Source: Tubulanus polymorphus | Taxonomy: Eukaryota > Nemertea > Palaeonemertea > Tubulaniformes > Tubulanidae | DNA: 64,000 nt | Reading direction: 5' to 3' | Assembly: GCF_964204645.1 (NCBI RefSeq) | Contig: NC_134025.1 | Coordinates: 22,908,001 to 22,972,000 of the forward strand | In this document: piece by piece, positions 50,001-60,738 of the stretch | How the letters are laid out: the number at the start of each line of letters is the position of its first letter | How positions within the stretch are numbered: position 1 is the first letter of the stretch | Program-made: the position numbers and the translations under genes | Notes under the pieces: generated by a model | Database searches by the model: none | What the model was told of the DNA's origin: nothing | Seen by the model: only the letters and a program-made list of their open reading frames with translations

Positions 50001-53000
50001 AACTTTTGAACTTCTATGTAGAAAATAAGATCTTTGTCCAGCATCGGGAAGCCATCCTCTTCACCCCATCTTTGCAGGTAACGATAATAGAATAGCATAT
50101 GTAGTGGAAGATGGCCCATCGCAGACTGATTCAGCGATAACAGAAAATCGATTTTATCCTCTTTGGATGGTTGTGCTCGGCCACCAGCCTGGAAAATTGA
50201 TTCAAAATTTTGATGAAACTCTTATCTTATTTACTTAATGGATAGTTTGAGCATTATATAGATAGTGTAATCACAACAGAAACAGAAAAAGAACAGTATC
50301 ATCCACTACTAACACCTGAAAGATAACAGTTTATGATTTAATGATAAATAAAAGGTATACTGGTGAATTAAGGTACATCTACATATAAAGCATGTCATAT
50401 CAGAATCGCTTCTTTGAGGTGGCAAATCATTCTGCATAGTATTTGCATCATATTCTACATACATTTATTAGGTTTGTTAACATCAGCATAATCATAAAAT
50501 CAATTGTTAGATTATAGTATCTAATAAATAGTATCGATAGAAAATCACAATTACAGGTAGTAATGATACCGTACATACATGTGACGTTTCAGTTGAATTG
50601 AAACATAATAATCAAGAATCATACAGAGGTGGTTCCACTGTACCAGATATCAAAGTCTATGGTTAAGGTAAACTTCCTTTCCTGAAACATGACATAAGTT
50701 GATGTGAAGGTATATTTGGAATTAAAAAGCTTGTGACGGTCTGTGATTATATAGTAGCTGTGATCGGAGGTGTTCGGCGGGTGAATTCTTGCACAGGATA
50801 AGCGTATTTCCATCGCTGTTACCTTCTTTTTCTTCTTTTTCTTTTTCTTACTGCGGGACGTTTCTGCCCCAGATGGCGCGTCCACGACCACGGGTTGATC
50901 CTCGGAACCGAGGACGGATTCGGACAGTTTGCTGCCCGATCGGTGCAGGGAGATTTTGCTGTCAGACTTAGAAAGCATCTTAGAATCCCTTTTTACCAGA
51001 GCGGGCTGAGATGAACTGAGTAGCGATGAAGAGGCAGATAGGAAAGTTGAATCCTACACCAAATAGATAAAATATCGTATGTAGTAAAAAGACGAAAAAA
51101 AATCTACCCCAAAACGCATTTTGTTGGCGTTTAAATTCTTGTTGTACGTGTACCGAAATGTCTTATTAAATGTAGTTGTAGTTGTTGTTTGCTAGAATGA
51201 AAATGATTACAACATATTCATAGACCAATTACATATCTAAAAGATCATCTTGTAGATGCGCATCTACCGGTATATCAAAGTTTAAGACTACATCTACTAC
51301 AATTACTGGACAGTGGGATGATTTCTAAGCTACAGACGTACTAGTGTACAACAAACACACAATGAGTACTGAAAAGAGAAGCAATGACAGGCCTGTCAAT
51401 TCAAATTAAAAAAAATTTAAAATAACAGTTATATCTACACTAAATCAAAGAATGTGTTAATAGTGGAGCTAAAGTTTATCTAGAGAATGTTTTTCATAAT
51501 AGGCATGGCAGTGATAGGCCTGTATTTCATAAGCAAAAATTATGTTCAGGTGTAATTTCAGTATAGATTGTGAGACATCACAAACTGGATAGAATATTCA
51601 GAATATTTTGCAATGCCTCATAGATCATAGCAGCAATTAACATTAAAGTACAGACAACGTAAACCTACGTATTCACCACCAATCTTTTCTCCTTTCTATG
51701 TCAGGAAAGCCAGAAATAAAACGAAATTTCAGTATGAGCACTTGATAGACATGACGTTTCCATTACTAAAGTAATTTGGCAGCTAATAAATGAAAGGTTT
51801 TTGTACCACTACTAGAGCTTCATACTTTACCATTGAACTAGAAGAATGATTGTTAGAATTTTCTTAAAACAAGTTAAGACATTGATACATAATGAATATT
51901 AGGACACACTCAGCATAGAATTGTGTTAGCTTCCGGGGATGGCAGCTATCGGGAGTACGTAACATGTACCTTAAACATCTCACTGGATGTCATATTTTCA
52001 GCTAGTTCATCCAGATCAATACCTATCAGATCTGGATCACCTCGAAAAGTTACCCCAAATAACTGAAAACAGAGGCCATAACGATGAGCCACATATGAAA
52101 GATGAGAGTGTTAGCTCAACCAAAAAAGAGTCAATCACAGGAGACTTTTGTCATGTTTGATCGTGGGGTCAAGAATCATTGACTACTCATTAAGGTGGAA
52201 ATCCACTATCAAACATAAGTGAAGGCCTTCATGACACACAGAGTCAATCAGTGAAATTAATTGAATCCAACACGAATTAGATTTCAAACAAATATATATG
52301 TAAAAGCATCCATCAAAATGATTAGTATACATTATTAGTATACACTGTAGAAAAATCACAATATTTCGAAAAGCCACTCATATATTTCAATACCAAAAAA
52401 AAGGTCTTGAAGATATACCAATTTCAATTAATTTTCAAGAAAACTTATTGATCAAAACTTGAGATGATAATAAATATGAAGTCTTTCTCCTACCTTTCTC
52501 ATGCGTCGATTTTTGCCACCGGCTTTCAAATCAGTGTCACCGAGTTTCATGGCGAGTTCACTCGCAGATAGATGAGCAATGTCTTCAGCTGTGATTCCCA
52601 TTTGTTCAACTTGTGTCTGAAATGAACAAAAGATCTAGATCATTTGTGCACAGAAATGTCCAAACCCGAAAAATTACTTTGCACGGATGCTTGAAATACC
52701 GGGTATATAGGAAGTGAGGGGTGACAATTGGAAAAACCACCAACAAAATTGCAACAACTTTTCAGCATCTTAATCAAACAACAAAATGTACCGGGTACCA
52801 ATATCTATTCACAAAAACATGTATCACAACATATAAGAAATAAGAAAAACTATATCAAGTACATTAATGTGATAATTGTGTACATGTGCATCACATAGAA
52901 ACACCTTTCTTTTATGAATTCTGATTTTCTGCAAACTCTTCCCTTCCTAAATGGAGGATTAAGAAAATAAACTTTGACCAATGACTACATGACTGTAAAC

Positions 53001-56000
53001 TGCACATCACGCTATAGTGTGGAAATTTGATATTCTAGACATGAATGTTGCAGTGTCTCTTACCTGCCAAAACTCTTTGAATGCATCTTCAATGAGTGGT
53101 AGAATAAAGCTGTGAGTTTCTCGTAAAGTTGGTGACCTAGGTCTTTCCTTCTCTACACCGAGTCGTGCCGTAATTCGGTCAGTTAACGTTACAGCTTTTT
53201 TACTTTTGGGGTCGAAATACGTCCTAATTATCAAATCGATACAGAAATATATGAATATACCAGGTAGATAAGAAGTTCACACACTACATTGACAATGTTA
53301 GGTCATATTAGATTAGGGGTCCATGGACACCATGCCCACTGAGGAAGCGGGCTAACAACAAAAGTGTGATATATAAGTAAAGAAGTGAAATATCAAAGAT
53401 TCATGCATCTTTAAACAACTTAGTTTATCAGTGGTCAGAATCTATAACGATATTTTTACTTACTCTGGTTGTAAAGCAGGTGAAGGACTAAGACAGAATG
53501 ATATAGTTTGATACATCATACTAAATGCATGGGGTCTAATATTAGTTTTATCATTAATTCAGTAAATTATCCTTTGAAAATATTAATACATGTACCTATT
53601 TAGTGTGATGAACTTACTTAAAGATTAATGTTGCTTGAACATCCTTCTTGTGTTTGGCACCCACACCATTGATCACTTGGTAATTATGCAGCTCGTGGAA
53701 TAAATTGATCATATTCACTAGATCTTTCCTTTCTTGTTGATCACTCAAGTATTTCTTAAAAATCGCCATTAGACTAAATAGAAATTTCAAAATACATAAC
53801 CGTAACTGAAATTTCAATAGCCTGCGATACCTATTTGAAATATGCATTGTACATACCCTTTATTTTTTGACATATTTACAAATGTTACAGGCTTTTTTTG
53901 TTTGTTCGCTCCGTCACCTTCCTCGTTCCCATCGACTTCGGCATAATAGTCCGGTTCACCTTTACCTTCTTCCTCATTCTCGACTTCTTCGATCTGCAAG
54001 ATTGAAAACATCGAGTCAAAATTCCAGACTAATACTATTGTATAAACTTCACTTTCTTTGCTTACAGTTTCTGGTTTGTTTTTGGCCAATTTCATTTCTT
54101 TTAATCGCTGTCTCGCAGCTCTCACAGCTTTCCTTCTTTCTTTCTCCATAATGCGTCTCTTTTCGATAGCTTTCTTCCTTCGTAATTCTCTCTCTGTAGA
54201 GTCGATGCTTTCTTGAGCTGACATTAACATAGCTCTATTAGAATTTGTCATTCTGTAAATATGAAATTGATTAAAAAGATTCATTTGTTGGTCTACATTT
54301 AAACTTAAAATCTTCCATTCAAATCCTGCATTCAGTATACCTTTTGATAGGTCTTCGCACAATGATCCTCCCATCTTGGACAAATACTTCTATATCATCT
54401 GCGGTACCAGGAGGTCCTTGTGTATCACGATGACTAACTGAACACCTGGAATATTCAATCATTCTAGACTATCAGCATAGGCCCCCGAGTCGCTAGCATC
54501 TTTCAGGCAGAGAATTTGTATGTACTTACTCGAGAAACGTTTTCAGGTCCTCTTTTAAATAACGTATCCAGGATTGCTCCAACAAATCAACTGCATGGTT
54601 TTTGGCGGAATCAAATAACGTAGCGGAAACAAAATCTTTGGTATTAATGAGAATGCTGTAGATATTGTTTCTTTCAGCTTCAGTAGCACCTAAAAAAAGA
54701 ATATTGTCATGTATCAACTAAACTAGTGTTTCATCGATACCATGCGCACTTGGTGAAATTCTCGACAATCTGAACAAATACAGTTATCAATAAACTTGAA
54801 ATTCACCACAATAACAGAACTTGTCATGAGTTACAATTTTGCAATTGATCGTGATTAGAAAATACGCTTAGTACCAATATTTCTGGAAATACCATGTGTT
54901 ATTCATACATATAAAGAAACCAATGACCTTCAAAGTCACCATATTCAAAGAGCATGTCATTTGATAACAATTTTGCAATTGGTTGTAGTAACAAAATATA
55001 AGACTGAATTACATTGCATTACTGGTAATACACTTCCATCAATTCATGTCTTACCGATATTGAATATACTGTCACTAGCGATGTATTTGTTGTAGATATC
55101 CCAGGCATGAACCATTCTCAACAGGCGATCTGCAGACCGATCTTCTGCCATACCATACTCAGTTACATCTTGCCAAAACATCATATTCGAGAGGAGTTGC
55201 ATATCTTTGCTGATATAGATAATGGAAAGATATTATCAATCAACAATCAGCAAAGCCATTGAATTCATGTGTGACAAGATTACATACATTTTCTCTAGGT
55301 AGGAATTAAACGGGCCGCCAGCTGCTTTATCAGAAGTAAGTGCCAGCACCAAAATCTCCTGAATTGTCCTAGAAAAAGCAAGTTAACAGGTAAGTGAAAT
55401 AAAAGAAGTTCTTCAAAAATTGTAACGTGTAATGAATGTTCTTTACCTTGTTGGAGTGATAACTTGAGTTTCATAATCTTCCTTACTTTTCCTCTTAGCT
55501 GACTTGATACGACTATCTAACTTTCGTCCAGCTTGACTGATGAAATCCCATTTCATTGTTTTAACAATGCTCAGTATATCATCCGGTTTCACAGGTATGG
55601 AATTCACAAGGGAAATCGATGGAAACAGTACTGACAGACGACTTTCAGGCCTTGATTTATCCATATCGTTTTCTAAGTAAAGCCTGAGAAAGAAGAACAT
55701 AACGATTTAGTCTATAATGAACTTGATTTGCAGTTGAATATTTCATGGGGCTGTTCATTCGTAGGGCAAAATATCTCTTGTTACAACTTTGGTTTACGGT
55801 TTATCCTGCAGATAATTCTAATTTTGTCAAAAAGGACCCGAAGATGTTATGGTATGTGTGAAATGAATATTATACCCTAGAAACCTACCCAAAACCATCA
55901 ACTCTTCCTTTGTGTATTATGAATCTTGGTACCCAATATGCCCGTAGTCTTCGTAGTACATCGTATTGAGTTCGAATGAATATTGTGTGACTCAAATTTG

Positions 56001-59000
56001 CGTTGGAGGCAGCTTTCAACATCTGTTCCTGAGCATCGTTCGTAAAATTCAAACGATATCTATCTTTGATATCCCTGAATTTAAAATCATTGATTGAAAT
56101 ATATCAGGAAATAAATGGTTACTAACATACGATATACTCTTGAACTGTATAGTAACTAATAGTTACCTGAACAATCTATTTCTTGTAGCGACATTTCGAA
56201 TTTCATCAAAATCTTCCATTGAGTCTTTATAGAACTCGCAATCCAACCAGTAATCCGCCATCTTTTTTCCAGCTGTTCCAGAGAGGAAGTTGAAAAATTC
56301 TCTCAGCCCAACAGCCTAACACGAAGTAAGAAATCAAGGAATCAATGAAATAAACGGGGAATTGTCATTTCTGTACCAGGGACTTACAGAACCAAGTGCC
56401 TCTTCTTTCATTTGCTGATAAGTCATTTGATGTTTGCCTTCCAGGTTTTTCATGGCTTCCTCTGTTTGCTCCTCATTAGCAGCAGCATCTTCTCCAAACG
56501 AGACGTATGCTTGATCATTGTCAAGTTCATCTTCGCCAAACAGAAAGTCAAAGTCTTTGTATGGTGGTTGCTTTTGAAATTCTTCATAGTTGACTGGCGC
56601 AGATAGAGCCCTAACATGAAAATAGAACACTCAATGTGGTAAAAAGATTCACAGAGGCACATTAGAGTCTTGAATAGGTTAAACATTTACCTATGAGGTT
56701 CTTGTTGGAATTTAACTGATGTAGTGTCTCCAGAAGCTTTTGGTCGTTTGGTTTTGAAGTGTGACTTTTCAAGGCTACTAGAGGTATCTGAATTTACTGA
56801 ATTAAGACAACAGACCATTAATAGATTGTTTTGGAATGAATATACTTTTGATTAGTTCATCTATCTTTACTTACAAGAATCTTCGTGAATCGACACTAAT
56901 GTTTCGTGGCGACTGAATGTAACATCTTTTGATTCTTTACTGTTTTGACTGAGACCATTACTATATGGAGAATCGCCCATTCCCAGCTGCAGTTGTGTGT
57001 TGTGCCTATCAAAACAATACAATAAGTATATGAGATTCATAGTTCAGGTATAGATTCAATATGAGGATAGAGGGTAAGCGGCTTACCATTTAATAAGATT
57101 CGTTTTCTTTGATTCAGTCAAACCAGTTGGCATACTGCCCTGGCTGTAACCCTGCTCTGTTGTAGTAGTGGTAGATGTGAATCCAGTTGAGGTGTAATTA
57201 CTGGAAAACTCTGGAGACAAACATTTCCAGTTCATTAAGCAAGGCAATCTAATTTTCAAGTATACCAGGTAGACAATTTAACCGGGCAATTAAACTGTTA
57301 AGATGAGAATACAAGCTATTTCTAAATGCCAAAACCAAACTGTTTAAAAACAAAAGAAAAGCTTGTTTACTTGTATCAAACTTTAGACCAGCGATGGACA
57401 TATTCACATAATTTTTGCAAGCTTTATACTTTTTCACATAAGTTAATTAAATATGATCCATACTTTTGCTTCATGAAACAAGTTCTGAGCCTGTCCTCGA
57501 AACTTACCCCCTTGTAGGATGGGCAAACTCAGTGCTCGACTTCCAGGTCTTTGATATCTGAAGAGTTCCGCGCGATAGTCGCTCCATGAAAATTCATCGG
57601 CATCATGGGCTGCGCTGTTACTGAGACTGGACAGGTAACTACCCGTCTGTCTGCTGTAGCCTCTTATATTACGGCTGCTACCCCTACTGGCCGAATACCG
57701 ATCATCCAGCGGTCGCAGCAATAGTTTACTCAGTTTGAATTCCCGAAATAATTTCGTTCTGAGAAATAAAACACAAGAAAAATTGACTTTAGTTACATGC
57801 ATTTATATACTGGACCTTCCTGGGGACTAAGCTAACATTTTCATAAGGCAGAATTCATCAAAAAGGAAATAGGGTACTGTATGTCGTATCTGAGCAGCTA
57901 GAGGCCCCCAGTAATATTCAGGGGTCAATATGGATGCTGTGACAAGGCCGATGATTTAAAGCACGTCGCGCTGATTGCCAACATTTTGTGCTGATAAATA
58001 ATTCAACCACAAACTGAAATAATCGGCATATCGCATGTCTCCGGTGATAAAACTAATCAACTACCGGGTACAGCTTAAATCTAATGAATAATACAATACT
58101 GTTATATAAATCTGAATCTAGTTTTAAAAATCGAACGCTGTTTATTTTCTCTTACTTCATAAACAGAGGTAATCGCTCGTCTTTAGCCCATTCTAACTGC
58201 TGCTCTCGCTCGTCATCAGTCGCGCCATATAAAGGCGTCGTCATGCGACTTTGCGCTGATCCCGTTAGACTGTACGTCGTTCCCGGCACATTGCGGAAGT
58301 TTCCGGCCAGTCTGTCATACTGCAGAGGTTGTGGAAACGCCTAAAGAGAACGAACAGAACAAAAATCTTTGGCTATGAAAGAATTGCAGGAAAAATTTTT
58401 AGGAGACACTATAACTTGTTTCTTCCAACTACTTACAGGCAGTGCTAGAAATGCATTGAAATAATCCAGAAAAAGGTCGTCATAGGCTAATAAATCCTCA
58501 AGATTTTCTCCTGTTATGTCTAAACCTATAAGTGAAAGAATATTCTTTACCGATTTCAAATTGTCTCAATCGTTTAGCTCCATAGCAAAATGCATAAGTG
58601 TATATCTTAGGCCGACACTTTTTAATCAATAGATTTTCGATGCAAACATGGAAATATGATTTCAAAAGATTGACCCGAGACATACAATGCTAAACAGACA
58701 AAATTGCAAGGTGTTAAACATTCTGAAATAACAAGTCACAATAAAATACTCCACAAACTGCTTTAAAAGATTTTACCGGGGAAACAGACCTTTCATTGTA
58801 TTCTTTGTGTCGGCACTTCTATTAGAGGAAACGTATTCTTTCTAACATTTTACACCATTACTCCGCGATACAAGCAATCGTCTCTGGTATCCTTAAACTG
58901 AAATCATATCCACTTATAATAGTCACTACACGTATGCAGTAGGCCTAACATGTTTACATGCTTCACAATCAGCACTGAGGAGAGGTTTAGTCAGCGGCAA

Positions 59001-59012
59001 TGCTGTAGACAT
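47015..59012 (-). CDS. RGS22: Regulator of G-protein signalling 22 (RGS22)
   Basis: Multi-RGS protein; vertebrate RGS22 is testis- and cilium-associated and binds G-alpha subunits. Exons (high to low): 58976-59012 (tentative), 58437-58525, 58156-58340, 57508-57758, 57087-57210, 56875-57005, 56691-56787, 56388-56610, 56167-56315, 55889-56074, 55447-55683, 55288-55368, 55055-55209, 54530-54689, 54341-54445, 54066-54252, 53857-53993, 53618-53773, 53064-53223, 52494-52616, 51970-52062, 50823-51053, 49997-50188, 49823-49921, 49474-49657, 49248-49393, 48243-48251, 47015-47131. Phases close to 1347 residues (human 1264). N-terminal block LEDLLAYDDLFLDYFNAFLA matches the family. RGS-like helical bundles lie near residues 380-490 (FFNFLSGTAGKKMADYWLDC), 570-700, 830-950 and 1100-1255 (MLFYYRYLQRWGEEDGFPML). 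A basic coiled coil covers about 737-799. Start and microexon are the weakest parts. Confidence 0.9.
47563..47910. repeat. 348-bp element with inverted ends (RGS22 intron)
   Basis: Left end aacccttaaccggtttga (47563-47580) is inverted at 47893-47910 (tcaaaccggttaaggggt) with one mismatch in 18. No coding capacity. Each end also contains its own small palindrome, aaccggtt. Confidence 0.7.
48243..48251 (-). CDS. RGS22: Candidate 9-nt microexon of RGS22 (Ala-Gly-Leu)
   Basis: Nine bases, GCTGGATTG, lie between a strong acceptor (cttttccattttacag) and a strong donor (gtaagcc) on the minus strand. Neighbouring exons are phase 0 here, so inclusion or skipping keeps frame. Confidence 0.45.
48437..48537. 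repeat. Hairpin-prone intronic segment
   Basis: gatttatctgt at the left and acagataaatc at the right bracket a second inverted pair (aacttcaaaacttttt / aaaaaagttgaagtt), so the segment can fold as nested stems. AT-rich, so partly expected by composition. Confidence 0.45.
50823..51053 (-). CDS. RGS22: RGS22 linker exon with nine-lysine run
   Basis: 77 codons, in phase on both sides. Rich in serine (SASSSLLSSSQP) and acidic/serine patches, ending in nine consecutive lysines encoded by mixed AAA and AAG right against the donor gtaaca. It lies between two RGS-like regions and is probably disordered. Confidence 0.8.
58976..59012 (-). CDS. RGS22: Tentative first coding exon of RGS22
   Basis: ATG at 59012 gives 12 codons (MSTALPLTKPLL) plus one base, then gtgctg, a weak donor. 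The phase fits the acceptor at 58525. A different upstream exon is possible. Confidence 0.3.
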
Positions 59013-60658
59013 GGTGTAGTGATCTGCAAGTGGGATGTCACACAACAAAAATTTCCAATATTCGATAACTTGATTTTCATTACTAGGCTCACTAGAATTT
59101 CTAATCGTTGAGTTAGGTTGTTTTGCAAGTGGTTAGCTTTTACTTAGTTTAGTAGGCATCGTTTCATATTGTATGTTTGTTAATATTTGTCACTTTATAG
59201 ATATTATATTGTATCTCTTTACCAGTATTGTTTTATTGTTGATGCTTGCTTGTTTATTTACAACCATATACTTTTGATTTATGATGAATAAAATGAATTT
59301 GAATTATCCTACCTCCTCAAGGACATATGTCATTTAACATTCAAGACATGTAAAACTGAGGTTGCTTACATTGGGTGCGATGATTACCAAGAGACGGTGC
59401 CGACATTGTGAACTTAATTGTGTGCTTAATCTAGTCGATGTAGAGACATTAATTCGTGAACAAACAGTTATATACTGTGCCACAGCACGTGCACTTTGTT
59501 TACATTGTCTATGACAGTTGCTAAGTATTAAATCGTAAACGGCAGCGCCAGAACATGGTTTAGTAAGGTCGAGTCCCAAATATTTTGAACTATTTGATTT
59601 TTCGAATTCTCTCCTTAAAAATGTCAGCGATTTTTTCCGCGTATGATATTTTTCAGTATATCTAAAAAGTCTGGATAGTATCAGTAAATTGCATTTTTGC
59701 AGAATTAAATCATTTATACCAACAGCGCACCGGCTTCCGCATCACCGTTAGTTATCTAATTGTTGTTCCAAGGAAACTCTCACGGTGACTATAATAATAC
59801 ATATACATCCAACTTGTGTTTGTAGCATTCTATTTGGAGAGACCTTTAGGCGCGGCTTTTGGCAAAGAACTAGACTCGGCTTAAATCAATTGAATGCTAC
59901 GTATTACGTAAATACGACCGAGAATTACTGTTCACAATACTAAACGTTTTGCTAACTACTTTTCCTAGCATTTCCTGGAATGTTTTTACCGCAGCTCCGA
60001 AAACTAAATTAAATGCACATTCTCAACCTATTAGTGAATTCAGAACCATTTACTTGCAATAGTTTCTTGTTCTTATTAGATAAATAAGTTTTTAAAGTGG
60101 CATCATAATTGCAAACAAAAATATGGACTCTAAACAACGCTCGTGATATACATCAACTCTTAATAATTAGCACGCTTTCAATTGTTTGTGTTGGGTGGGG
60201 CTATTGTGTTGTGCGGCACCATCTGCAGATCTGAGCGCTCGACACACTGAGTCGTGTAAAGCCATTCCGTCGAAACAACCTCCCCAGTTGAAGCGAGCAG
60301 CATATCGGGGGTGGGAAACAAAGAACGGCGTGTATACCTAAATCATGGGACTATTGTTCTGGAGTTCGTGTTTACTGCTGCAATATATATTAGAGGTCTG
60401 GTAAAACTTCGGCCACAAGGTAATTCATTCATCGTTAGGTAAATTTTGATATTTACGAAAGGGTTTTCTCTACGGTGTTCAGCGATAGAAGCTGTCATTG
60501 GCTTGCCCACTATCAACACCAGGTAAACAAAGGTCAGATATAAATATCAGCTGATTAGTAAGAATGTATTTATTCATATCAGTAATTATAAACACCATTC
60601 TTTTCGATTTTGCGCGACTAAGGTATTTAATCATAACAAATGTCTACAGAAGGACAAA
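59013..60658. promoter_or_regulatory. Divergent intergenic region between RGS22 and the transporter
   Basis: About 1.6 kb between outward-facing starts; expected to hold both promoters. No core element can be named with confidence. Open frames here are short and unconvincing. Confidence 0.4.
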
Positions 60659-60738
60659 ATGTCTTCTCTTTCTTCGAGGGAACTACAACAACAAACAACG
60701 ACGACGATGGACTCTACAGCGAAGGAAACGCTCAATAG
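60640..60738 (+). CDS. Overlapping upstream ORF (32 codons)
   Basis: An ATG at 60640 with A at -3 (acaaATGt) opens 32 codons that run in the +1 frame across both candidate transporter starts (60659 and 60707) and end at TAG 60736-60738. If this ATG is in the mRNA it should reduce translation of the transporter. Confidence 0.4.
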   Translation: MSTEGQNVFSFFEGTTTTNNDDDGLYSEGNAQ

